64,000 nt of DNA from Linderina pennispora (Eukaryota; Kickxellomycota; Kickxellomycetes; Kickxellales; Kickxellaceae), in NCBI RefSeq assembly GCF_002104995.1, contig NW_024468252.1, positions 682,001 to 746,000 on the forward strand, in the 5' to 3' direction. The position numbers and the translations under genes are program-made. Below are positions 21,033-31,419 of this stretch, piece after piece. Every line of letters starts with the position of its first letter. Position 1 is the first letter of the stretch. The notes beneath the pieces were generated by a model. It was not told the origin of the DNA and did not search any database. It was given only the letters and a program-made list of their open reading frames with translations.

Positions 21033-21547
21033 AGTTTAGATGCTGGTGTCGATGCAGATGCAAGTGGTTAAAAAAGTGAAAGCAGGAGGGAAACTGAAAG
21101 ATACAGCTATTGATGATGGTAGGCATTGAGAGGTTGGCAGTGCCAGGGGATTATATACCCATTGTCTTCTAGAACCCAGGATATCTCTAGAGCGCATGCC
21201 ATCATTCAGGGAAACCGATTTAGAAACCAGGAGGCAGCACGCTAGCCGTCAAAAGAAAGTGGCATTTTTAGAATCATCCAGAATTCTTGGCAATGTGTGT
21301 TGATCTCCTCGAGGTATCCCCAATCTCACCAGTTGCATCCATGTTAAACCCGAGTACCGGCATTTGCCAAGCGATAGCCTACGCTCTACAAAGAGAGCCC
21401 ACAGAAAGCCTGTATCCGTAAATACCCCTCGGGGTGTGGAATGGCGAGGAAAGGGGCAGCTTGACCAACTGAAATTATGATAGCCCTCAGCATGGCTGGT
21501 GAAGTAATATTAGCGGCATGCTTATACCGATGGCAAATCAGAAAAAG
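21033..21547. other. Spacer between the NQRG gene promoter and the F-box/LRR gene
   Basis: 515 bp. It contains the minus-strand TATA candidate at 21151-21157 for the NQRG gene and the 3' flank of the F-box/LRR gene. No other ORF or repeat recognised. Confidence 0.45.
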
Positions 21548-23203
21548 CTAAAACCTTCTACAGTCCTCGCACATGCTCAAATCACGTAGGTGCGACACAT
21601 CGTTATTTTGTGCGCCTTCGCTGCACAATATCTGGTCGAATAACTTGGAAACATAGTCCATATGCCTTGAGAAGACGCGCTCGTGTTGCCACCTAAGTAG
21701 AGACGGGAGACGGGCAATAAACCATGCCACGCGCTCGACATACATGGGCTCCAGATCTAGCCATGTTGGCGCTAAGTTTAAAAACTCGAGTGACTTGCTG
21801 ACCGGTGCGAGGCTGTCCTTTATCGATGGGCCTAGCACTGGAGTAGGGCCCAATTCGCGTTTGCTTGCGATATAAACCACGAGCTTTTTGAGCTTCGGCA
21901 GGCCAGAGAGCATGCCGATGATGGACACGCTAAAGGAGGTTCTGGAAATATCAAGCTCTTCCAACATGCTGCATCCGTATGTATCCTGCGGGAGTCTGAT
22001 GATGGATTCAGAGATAAGCACCAGTGTCCTCAGCGGCGATGGGGTTAAGAATATCGGAAGCGCCATGTCCGCGTTTCCAAGCAGTTCTGCATCTTCTGCC
22101 GACATATCCAGCACCAGCGACAGCAGCTTGGGCATCTTTGAGACATCGATACAGCTAGCGTTCAACCCTCTTTTAACTGCAAGGGAATTAAGCTGGTGGA
22201 CAGGGAACATTGACAAAACCGTGAGTGCATCCAGCCTGTGGATGTGGATCTTGAGATCAGAGAGCCTTGGGAACTCTGGCCAGTTCACAGCGCTGGCTTC
22301 CAGAGACTCAAAGGGATCCTGGCCCTCGTAATTAAACAGAATGCTCAAATCCACAAGCTCCGTAAATTCGACTGGGCCGAGGATGCTGTCGTCGAAAAAG
22401 AGATCCTGCAGTGCCTGTTTTCCAATCCGATCGAGCGTTAGCGACTTGAGCGACCGAGCAAAGAATTTAGGGAACACCGTGGTTGTGCTGTGCGGCCCCA
22501 CACCGTACCTGAGCGATGTTAGCGTTTTAGGCAGCAAGTCGATTCCTAGTCCATGGGGGGCATCGGTTTCAAAATCTAGCTCTGTAAGCGATCCAGCCCT
22601 CTCCTTGATGAAGTCCCCAATCAGCGGTTGACCATAAATGCTGTCAAGGTAGACAACATAGCGTATACCACAGACATTGGGCAGCGCATTGAGCAGTTTT
22701 CTGTTCAGGTCGGAAACTGCGCCATCTCGAAATGTCCCTGTCTGTTGCATATCATAGTGGTCGAATATGACTGTCAGATCACGGACTGCAGACCAGTGGG
22801 CATCAAAGAACCCGTACCTTGCCAGTCCGCCTATAATGCTGTCAGGGTCGGCCAGGTTGCCGAGGAATATAGTAAGCGACTTTGTCAAGCTGGTTTGGCC
22901 ATGGGCGATAATAAATGGGATGTTGGAGCATGTCTCCAACGCGATCAACCTATCTGCTGCTGTCCCATCGTCATTCTCGTTGCGGTCAAACAAATCTGGG
23001 CGGTCCTCGTATACATCGAATATGGCATATCGGCAGTACATCTCTGATCCAAGTCGCCTCCAGAGGCGATTGACGCGCAGCAGAGGGAGTACAGACTTGT
23101 ACGATGATATGTTGGTTAACGAGGGGTGGCGAATGGGCGCCAGAAATACCCCAAGTATACGGCGTATCACAACCGATGGGAGGTTTCCTGCGGACATCAG
23201 CAA
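21548..23203 (-). CDS. F-box-like protein with leucine-rich repeats
   Basis: A single-exon ORF of 551 aa. Residues about 8-60 (LPSVVIRRILGVFLAP ... VLPLLRVNRLWRRLGSEMYCR) fit an F-box-like helical hairpin, which would bind Skp1 in an SCF ubiquitin ligase. The rest shows irregular leucine-rich segments such as LPKTLTSLRYGV, LKSLTLDRI, MPKLLSLVLDM, LRTLVLIS, LEELDISRTSF and LPKLKKLVVYI, consistent with an LRR solenoid for substrate recognition. The partner is unknown. The ATG at 23203 is followed by AGNLP, close to the F-box as expected. Such F-box/LRR genes are often expanded in zygomycete-grade fungi. Confidence 0.7.
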   Translation of the reverse strand: MLMSAGNLPSVVIRRILGVFLAPIRHPSLTNISSYKSVLPLLRVNRLWRRLGSEMYCRYAIFDVYEDRPDLFDRNENDDGTAADRLIALETCSNIPFIIAHGQTSLTKSLTIFLGNLADPDSIIGGLARYGFFDAHWSAVRDLTVIFDHYDMQQTGTFRDGAVSDLNRKLLNALPNVCGIRYVVYLDSIYGQPLIGDFIKERAGSLTELDFETDAPHGLGIDLLPKTLTSLRYGVGPHSTTTVFPKFFARSLKSLTLDRIGKQALQDLFFDDSILGPVEFTELVDLSILFNYEGQDPFESLEASAVNWPEFPRLSDLKIHIHRLDALTVLSMFPVHQLNSLAVKRGLNASCIDVSKMPKLLSLVLDMSAEDAELLGNADMALPIFLTPSPLRTLVLISESIIRLPQDTYGCSMLEELDISRTSFSVSIIGMLSGLPKLKKLVVYIASKRELGPTPVLGPSIKDSLAPVSKSLEFLNLAPTWLDLEPMYVERVAWFIARLPSLLRWQHERVFSRHMDYVSKLFDQILCSEGAQNNDVSHLRDLSMCEDCRRF

Positions 23204-23935
23204 TAATATCAGGTGGTGTAAGGGGAGATGGGATTTTCACAACATCAGACACCGGTCGGAGCGTCCTTTTAGGCGGCGGAGCGTCCTTTTAGGCGGTGTC
23301 TGGCGTGAATCTGCAGCGACAGACTTTGTGGGATTTGCCTGAGCATTCGCCAGGCATATACGTGAGCACAATCGCCATCACCGCCGCAACACTGGAGGCA
23401 CATACCGGCCACTACCACCACTACCACCACCAGCGCAGCAGTGCGCGGTTAAATCTGAGCAAACCCTGGCCCCGAATCATCGCAGATTATTTTTCAGGTC
23501 TGATCAAGGCCTGTGGAATTAGGCCTGGGTTCTGGCAGTTTTTTTGGGGCGGAAAGGTCGACTTACGACACTCGGCAAGTGCCATATAAAACTTCAGGCT
23601 CGAAAACCAGCACTGGCCGGCCAACTTTTCTCTTCTCTCTCCCTATTACTACTCTGGAAAAGCTGAGCAAACTTCCACAAACAATTTTATATTATTATTT
23701 CTCTCTAGCCACTCGAGAACCACCCCACCCACACGAGTGTGTCTGTTTTTCTTTCATTCTGTGCTCACCCTAATCACGTTTCCCTCTTTCAATTTATTGC
23801 CTGGCCTCAGTGACCAAAAAATATCAGCTGGTCCACCATCACACGCGCGTGCTCCGCTACAGACTGTTTTTAACCAGCCCTCCCTTCCAACACCCAAACT
23901 CACCAGCGAGGAGAGCGCTCTTGGCTTGAAGGCAA
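23204..23935. other. Divergent spacer between F-box/LRR gene and XPO1
   Basis: 732 bp. It holds the hairpin/direct-repeat structure at 23246-23302, an ACCACCACT-type microsatellite near 23410-23432, and a TATAAA at 23585-23590 that may serve XPO1, whose leader is pyrimidine-rich. Confidence 0.45.
23246..23302. repeat. 20-bp tandem duplication flanked by 9-bp inverted repeats
   Basis: CGGAGCGTCCTTTTAGGCGG occurs twice in tandem (23257-23276 and 23277-23296). The block is bounded by CAGACACCG (23246-23254) and its perfect reverse complement CGGTGTCTG (23294-23302). It lies about 40-100 bp upstream of the F-box/LRR start codon, so it could be an operator or cruciform. Confidence 0.8.
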
Positions 23936-26900
23936 ATGGAGGTAAGCCCCGCGTGGGAGGTCCAATATCTGCATCGTCCGACACTGCGTGTTTTTGTGAC
24001 GACACATTGCTAACATCATTGATAATGTCCGCTTGTAGGCGATTCTTGACTTTAACCGCGACTTTGATGTCCCGCTGTTTGACCGCGTTGTTGACGCGCT
24101 GTTCACCGGCAGAGGCGATGAGGTATGTGTTCCACTTGGTTCTATTTGTGCCAGGGAGAAAATCGCTTTTAGTTGTTTTTGTTGTGACAACAGTTTACAG
24201 CTCAACCCCGGCCCGGCCCAACCCAACCCAACCCTATTCCACCTCCTGGCGATTGTTTTGATTAATAACCCACGGTTTGTGCGTGTAGCAAAAGATGGCC
24301 CAGCAGGTCCTGACCGAGTTCAAGGATCACGAGCTGGCATGGACCCGGGCAGATGGAATTCTGACAGTATCCAGCTCGGTGCAGTCAAAGTTCATTGCGC
24401 TGCAGGTGCTGGACAAGCTCATTCAGACACGGTGGAAGATTCTGCCTGCGGACCAGCGCAACGGCATCAAAAACTTTATTGTTGAAGTGATTCTGAAGAC
24501 AGCATCAACTGAGCAGTCGCTGCGCCAGAACCGGGTGTTCCTGAACAAGATCAATCTCAGTCTTGTCCAGATTCTGAAGCAGGAGTGGCCGCACAACTGG
24601 CCGTCGTTTATCCCAGAGATTGTGCAGACCAGCAGGTCGAACCTGTCGCTGTGCGAAAACAACATGGCGATCCTGAAGCTGCTCAGTGAGGAGGTGTTTG
24701 ACTTTTCGGCCGAGCAGATGACGCAGGCTAAGACGAGGAACCTCAAGCAGCAGATGTGCGGCGAGTTCAGCTCGATCTACACGCTCTGTAACGAGATCCT
24801 GCAGAAGGCAGTGCAGCCCAGCCTGATTAATGCTACGCTGGAGACACTGCTGCGATTCTTGAGCTGGGTCCCGCTCGGATACATCTTTGAGACAGACCTG
24901 ATCGACAACTTGTGCACACGCTTCCTGGGCCCAGAGATTACACGCAGCGTTACAATCAAGTGTCTGACTGAGATCGGCGGCTTGAGCGACGGCAGCGATC
25001 AGTATAACGCGCGCTTTGTGCAGCTGTTTACGATGGCGATTGCGGGCCTGCGCGAGATCATGGGGCCGAACCCGGACATGGCCTCCAGCTGGGATAGCTA
25101 TGGCGACGTTGAGCAGGGCTTTATCCAGAACATGGGCCTGTTCCTGACCAGCTACCTGACCACCCACTTGCGTTTGGTCGAGGCGCAGGTGCAGCGCGAC
25201 GACGTGATTCAGGCTCACCAGTACCTGCTGCTCATCTCCCAGATCGACGAGCGCGAGGTTTTCAAGGTCTGCCTTGAGTACTGGAACATGCTGGTGCGTG
25301 GGCTGTACGAGGACGGCCGTACTTCGTCGTTCAGCGGCTCCAGCGGGCTGCTGAACCTGGGCACCAACAGCAGCAATGGCAACACGGGATCACTTTCGTT
25401 TGAGCTCCGGCGCCAGATGTACTCCAAGATCCTGACCGGCGTGCGCTACGTCATGATCGATCGCATGGCAAGGCCCGAGGAGGTGCTTATTGTTGAGAAC
25501 GATGAGGGCGAGATTGTGCGCGAGTTCATCAAGGAGACAGATACGATCACGCTGTACAAGGCGCAGCGCGAGTGTCTGATCTACCTGACGCACCTGGACT
25601 CGCAGGACATGGAGAAGATCATGGTTGAGAAGCTGAGCAAGCAGATGGACGGCAGCGAGTGGTCGTGGAACAATCTGAACAAGCTGTGCTGGGCCATCGG
25701 CTCGATCTCGGGCTCGATGGGTGAGGACCAGGAGCGGCGGGTGCTGGTGATCATCATCAAGGACCTGCTGAGCCTGTGCGAGCTGAAGCGCGGCAAGGAC
25801 AACAAGGCGGTCGTGGCGTCGAATATTATGTATGTGGTCGGCCAGTACCCGCGGTTCCTGAAGGCGCACTGGAAGTTCCTGAAGACGGTCGCCAACAAGC
25901 TGTTTGAGTTTATGCACGAGCTGCACGAGGGTGTGCGCGACATGGCGTGCGACACGTTTGTGACGATTGCGCAAAAGTGCCGTCGCCACTTTATCGTGAA
26001 CCAGCCCGGCGAGGAGCGTCCATTTGTCGAGGACATCATCCTGAACCAGAACGCGATCACGTCGGATCTCGAGCCGCACCAGGTCAACCGGTTCAGCGAG
26101 GCCGTTGGCTACCTTATCAGCGCCCAGATCAACGCCGAGGCGCAGGCGGAGCTGATCACCGGGCTGATGGAGCCCTCCAATGCCATGTGGGACCAGCTGG
26201 TGACCCGCGCTAGCAGCAACATCAACGAGCTGCGCAACGTGGACCTTGTGAAGCAGCTGGGCAACATCCTGCGCACTAACGTGTCGGCGTGCGGCGCCAT
26301 TGGCAAGGGGTTCATCAACCAGATTGGGCGCATCTACATGGACATGCTGGGCCTGTACAAGGCGGTGTCAGAGCTCATTTCGCAGTCGATTGCGCAGGGC
26401 GGCGAGATTGTGACGCGCCACGCCGACATTCGCGCCATGCGCACGATCAAGAAGGAGACGCTGCGTCTGGTCGACACGTATGTCAAGCACTGCGAGGGCG
26501 AGGTAATGGCGGTCAACACCAACATGGTTCCGCCGCTGCTCGAGGCCGTGCTGGCTGACTATGCGCAGAAACGTGCCGCCTGCCCGCGACGCCGAGGTGC
26601 TGAAGACGATGAACACGATTGTCAACGAGCTGGGCAGTCTGATGACAGACAAGATCCCGATCATCTTTGACTCTCTGTTTGAGAGCACAATGGGCATGAT
26701 CAACCAGGACTTCACCGAGTACCCGGAGCATCGTCTCGCTATCTACCAGCTGCTGCGCACCATCAACCAGAAGTGCTTCAACGCGACGCTGAACCTGCCG
26801 CCGCCACAGTTCCGGTTCATGGTGATGTCGGTGATGTGGGGCTTCAAGCACACGCTGCGCGACATTGCCGACATTGGGCTGACGATTGCCCTGGAGATGG

Positions 26901-27418
26901 TCAACAACTTCAACATCAGCGACCGCAACATCTCGAACGTGTTTTTCCAGACGTACTTTATTGAGCTGCTGAACGAGGTCATTGTTGTGCTGACCGACAA
27001 CGACCACAAGAGCAGCTTCCGGCTCCAGTGCATGGTGCTGGCGCGCATGCTCCACCTGATCGAGTCGAACCAGGTTGCGGCGCCGCTGTTTGACCCGTCG
27101 AACCCCGAGTTTGCCAACATGACCAACAGCCTGTTTGTGCGCCAGTCGCTGGCAGGCCTGCTGACGACGGCGTTCTCCAACCTGACGCAGCGCCAGATCG
27201 AGGTGTTCGTTGAGGGCCTGTTCAAGTTCAACGACGAGTTTGAAAAGTTCCGCACGCATGTGCGCGACTTCCTGATCCAGACAAAGGAGTTCGCCGGCGA
27301 CGTGGCCGACCTGTACCTGGAGGAGACCGAGCGCGAGCTCGAGGCCAAGAGGCAGGAGGAGAAGGAGAAGGCCAAGGCAATTCCGGGCATGATCAAGCCC
27401 AGCGAGATGGAGGAGTAG
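23936..27418 (+). CDS. XPO1: Exportin-1 (Crm1), nuclear export receptor
   Basis: Exon 1 is only ATGGAG (23936-23941); exon 2 is 24039-24122 and exon 3 is 24289-27418. The start MEAILDFNRDFDVPLFDRVVD matches yeast Crm1 (MEGILDFSNDLD). Exportin-1 carries leucine-rich-NES cargo out of the nucleus with Ran-GTP. Recognisable blocks include the N-terminal importin-beta/CRIME part (KFIALQVLDKLIQTRWKILP), the NES-groove region (DGSEWSWNNLNKLCWAIGSISG ... KRGKDNKAVVASNIMYVVGQYPRFLKAHW, read as HEAT repeats) and the Crm1 C-terminus ending IPGMIKPSEMEE. One extra A in the AAA at 26569-26571 breaks the frame; without it the protein reads QNVPPARDAEVL as in yeast. About 1070 aa. Confidence 0.95.
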
Positions 27419-27600
27419 ATGCGGCAGAGCCCAGGCTTCCCGGTCGTTGATCTTGATTCGATTTCCATTTTCTGTGATGAGTAAAATTTTCAAACTTTTT
27501 TTCGCTGGGGAAAGTTGCTGGTGTTGGGATCGCTGAGGGCGCGCGCTTCTTTTATTCCTGCTCAGCAAAATACCCTTCTATTTCAATTCATACAGCAGCA

Positions 27601-28467
27601 ATGGCAACACTCTACAAGACGGCAAAGACAGAATACAAGGACGTCGAGGACCTCATTGAGGAGAAGGACAAGCGCTCAAACATCAAGCAGCGCGTGCTGA
27701 TGGTGGCGAGCCGCGGCGTGACGTTCCGGCACCGGCACCTGATGAACGACCTGGAGGCTCTGCTGCCGCACTCGAAGAAGGAGTCCAAGGTCGAGGCGAA
27801 GCAGGACATGGACGTGCTAAACGAGCTGGCCGAGATCCACAACTGCAACAACGTGTTTTACTTTGAGGCGCGGAAGCACACTGACCTGTATTTGTGGATG
27901 TCGCGCGCTCCGTCGGGCCCGAGCTTCAAGTTCCACGTGCAGAACATCCACACGATGGACGAGCTGAAGATGACGGGCAACTGCCTGAAGGGCTCGCGGC
28001 CGATCCTGTCGTTTGACTCGAACTTTGATTCGCAGCCGCACCTGCAGCTGCTGAAGGAGGTGTTTACACAGACATTTGCTGTGCCGAAGGGCGCGCGCAA
28101 GAGCAAGCCGTTCTTTGACCACGTATACACGTTCAGCATTGTGGACAACCGCGTGTGGTTCCGCAACTTCCAGGTTGTCGAGAAGGACCCGGAGACCGGC
28201 GGCGACATGGGGAAGGACGCGAAGCCGACGCTGGTCGAGATTGGGCCGCGGTTTGTGCTGAATCTGATCCGCATCTTTGAGGGCAGCTTTGGCGGACCGA
28301 CGCTGTACGAAAACCCAAGGTACATTTCGCCGACGGCTGTGCGCTCGGCTGTGCGCAACCAGAAGGCGACCAAGTATGATGCCCACCTGGCAGCCAAGCA
28401 GGAGCGCGAGGCGCGGCTCAAGGAGAACCCGCTGCCGGTGGATCCGCTCAAGGATGTGTTCAACTAG
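27601..28467 (+). CDS. BRX1: Ribosome biogenesis protein Brx1 (Brix domain)
   Basis: An intact single-exon ORF of 288 aa, similar in length to yeast Brx1 (291). The Brix domain spans most of the protein: QRVLMVASRGVTFRHRHLMNDL at the start, NNVFYFEARKHTDLYLWMS, GSRPILSFDSNFD in the middle, then HVYTFSIVDNRVWFRNFQ and FVLNLIRIFEGSFGGPTLYENP near the end. It works in the nucleolus in 60S subunit assembly, in yeast with Ebp2. Tandem with and 182 bp downstream of XPO1. Confidence 0.93.
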   Translation: MATLYKTAKTEYKDVEDLIEEKDKRSNIKQRVLMVASRGVTFRHRHLMNDLEALLPHSKKESKVEAKQDMDVLNELAEIHNCNNVFYFEARKHTDLYLWMSRAPSGPSFKFHVQNIHTMDELKMTGNCLKGSRPILSFDSNFDSQPHLQLLKEVFTQTFAVPKGARKSKPFFDHVYTFSIVDNRVWFRNFQVVEKDPETGGDMGKDAKPTLVEIGPRFVLNLIRIFEGSFGGPTLYENPRYISPTAVRSAVRNQKATKYDAHLAAKQEREARLKENPLPVDPLKDVFN

Positions 28468-28621
28468 GCGCTTCTACAATATATCGGTTCACCGAGCCTA
28501 GAGGGTATGTGGGAGGCAATGTTGGTTAAAAGATAGTGAATGTTGAGGGAAAAAGTACACTTAGAATTGGAAGTTTGAGAAAAGTAGAAAATAGGACATT
28601 GGGAAAAGGCGGTCCTCCGCT

Positions 28622-30376
28622 CTAGATGGTGGGCTTTGAGAAGCGGCGAAGACGGCGGGCCGGCGGGATCGGGCTGGCTGTGGCGCTACTGCCATTGGCG
28701 ACAGCGTTGATGTTATGCGCCAGCGCAGCACCATTGTGTGCCAGCGCAGCACCATTGTGTGCCAGCACGCTGGGGTTGAACACCGACGGGATAGGTGGCA
28801 TCGCGTTGCTGTGCGCACTGGCTGCGGCAAACATCTTTCCACGGTTATAGTGCGACGCCCCGCTGACGGTGTTGCGGCGGGCCAGGCCGCTGCCTCCGCT
28901 GATCGTGCGGCGACGGCTCAGGGTGCCAGCAGGCGAGCCGGTGATGTCAGCCATCTTGCTGTCGGGGTTGAAGTACCTCATGTCCGATGCCTCAAAATGG
29001 TACTGCTTGGCATGCACGAGCTCGTTGGTGCGCAGGTCCTCGAGTGCCTGCTTGGCGAGTCCGGGGCTGGTGAACCAGGCAATGGCACGGTTGCGGTTGA
29101 ACCACTTGATGCGCACAATGTTGTCGTCGCGCTTGTATGCAACAAAAAGCCTCTGCAGATCCGTGGTCTCGAGCGGGCACGGGAAGTCGTGCAGCTCGAT
29201 GGTGACCTCGGGGCGGTACTTGTAGCGGATGTGCTCCTCGTCGAAGGCTGGGTACGGCGAACCGGTCTCAGACTGGTTGACCGAGGCCGTGGCAGACGTG
29301 GCGTTGGACCGCGGATGGTCGTACTTTTTGTTGAAGTCAGCGAGATCGCTGGGCTGGAACACATAGTGCTTGGCTTTGGCCAGCTGGCTGGTGCTCAGAT
29401 CGTCCAGCACACGGCGGGCTATATGGGGCGGGATTTAAAAATAGGCATGGTATAAAAATAGGAACGGAAAAAACTGCGCATGCAGCAAGAAAGTCGCTTG
29501 GTTGTCTCTCGGGCGCACGTCATAGCAGCCAAGACTAGTTAGTCCTGGAACAAGCACGACAATCGGCAAGAATCACCAGAAGCTAAAAATAACCTCTGGC
29601 AATTTCCTGTTGCAGAAGATACCTGGAAAAACATGAGGGCGGCTGTTGTCGGCGGGCCATTGAGGGCAGAGGCGAGGCACTATTGTCGTCTTCGGTCCCA
29701 AGCACCGACAATGGGACGGTTTCTGCTCCCCACACTCAACCAGCAAACGCCGTCCTGTCTCATCGCCTAAAGCAGACGGCTGACAGCCACAACAACAAAG
29801 CGCCAGAGACCAAGGCCAACAATACGAATAAAAAAGCACTCATCTCATGCACCTGGGAAATCAGCAATAGTGAATGAAGAGTAGGACACATACCTGTCTC
29901 TGCGCGGCGGAAAACAGCGAGGGCGCGGGTGTCGTTGAGCCACTTGATGCGGTATCCGCCGCGCTCGCAGCGGTGGTGCTGGTAGGGCTCGAGCATCTGG
30001 TTCAGGTCGGCAGTCTCAAAGTCCGACGAGAAGCTGTGCAGCTCAATGGTCTTGTCTATCGGATACTTGCGCTTCACTGTGTCTTCGGTCCACGCCGAGT
30101 GCTCCTTGGTGCTCATGCTCAGGCTGCGGAACCGCCGCAGCGTCGAGTTTTTCTGCTCCTCCAAGTCTAAGCAAACAACGGGCATTAATGGCAGTGTCGG
30201 TGCAGTAAATGTGTCGCTTTTGTAAGCAGTACGTTACCATCGCCCGCGCTCGGGAATCTCAGGAACGCCTCTTGCGCGACCAGCGGCTTGGTGGCCAGGG
30301 CTGCACTCAGGGCGTCGCGAATCTGCGCATGCTGCTCGGGAGTCGTCGTATCAGCGGTCTTTGCGTTGGGATCCAT
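28622..30376 (-). CDS. R3HCC1/R3HCC1L-like protein with two RRM-like domains
   Basis: Exons 30238-30376, 29894-30166 and 28622-29418 join in phase 1 at both junctions (intron 2 is 475 nt, long for this window), giving about 401 aa. Two similar domains are visible. One has IELHSFSSDFETADLNQML followed by GYRIKWLNDTRALAVF. The second has IELHDFPCPLETTDLQRLF followed by IVRIKWFNRNRAIAWF and an SPGLAKQALEDL helix. The pattern (hydrophobic-ELHDFP, helix, IKWxDDxxAxxxF) is that of the C-terminal domain of animal R3HCC1/R3HCC1L. No R3H motif is seen. The C-terminus is Arg/Ser-rich, with a duplicated AHNGAAL heptad. Function unknown; RNA binding is plausible. Confidence 0.6.
28719..28760. repeat. 21-bp tandem duplication in coding sequence
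   Basis: Two exact 21-bp units (28719-28739 and 28740-28760) plus the first bases of a third. In the minus-strand protein they give the heptad AHNGAAL twice. Confidence 0.9.
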
Positions 30377-31419
30377 GGGGGGGGCAGCTGGTGTCGGGTA
30401 GGCGTGTTTGCAATTGGGCCGAAAGGGCAGTGGTACACTGTGCAAATGGCAAGAAGGGGAAGTGAGGAGGAAATATACAGGAGGACAAAAAACCTGGACG
30501 GTTAAGGAGAAAAAGGGTTAAACAGAGCTCAGCAGGGGTCCAGCCGCTTTATACGCTTGCGGATCATTCGGGCTGTTTTTGCACTGAGACACATACACGC
30601 CTGCCGCCCCCTCTTCCGCAAATGCACCGCCTGGTACGCCAGTCACCCGACATGGGGTTTTTTGCTGGGATCCTCGGCTTCGACAATTAGCAGGCAGTTC
30701 CTGATTGCCGTTTGATATATCACCGGCAGCGATTAATTCCACGCAGTATTCAATCGCCCACATATCGGCCCTCCCACGGCTTGGAGCTGCTTGGCAGCAG
30801 CGCTGTTGCAGGTGCGATCCTGAAGCTCTATCGAAGGCGTGAATGCCTGCTGAGTAGACAGGTCATACCGGCCGTGGCGAGAATCAGCCGAAGATTTCCG
30901 GGGCGCTCTGCGTGGAGTTGGGTCACCCTTTTCACTTGGGCATGGTGCGAAGAGAAAAACGTCAAGGAGCGACCGTACACGTGCTTCATCGAGTGCTGTA
31001 GACGGGCTCCCAGAGTTAACACCTCCCTCGCAAAACGGGCAATAGTTTTTGCCCTCCTCTTTAGCCAGAGGGAAGCAGACACCTAGCAGGTGTTTCCTTT
31101 TTTCTTCTTCCCTACGCTCCTCACTTTTTGTCGCCTTATCTTTCTAGACCACTCTGTTTCTGGTATTTTTCGTTTCTTTGGTCTCCCTTTCCACGCTGCG
31201 GTACCCGTTATTTGCTGCATTCCTGAAGGGCCATTCTTTCCGTTTGCCGGCAGCTCAGCGCGACTACCTTAGCTCCCGCAAGCACAGATATCACGCAGCG
31301 AAGCCCTAGTCACAGGGTTGCTCACAATATACCAGCGCAAGAGCAAGCCAAGAGGCAGGCCTGTTTTACCCACATCCGCATCCTCCTACAAATAACATTA
31401 TTTACACTTTACGAGCGCA
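30377..31419. other. Divergent spacer, R3HCC1-like gene to PHO81
   Basis: About 1.04 kb between start codons. It has a pyrimidine-rich stretch (around 31085-31190) typical of promoters leading into the PHO81 leader. Short ORFs on both strands show no motif. Confidence 0.4.
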
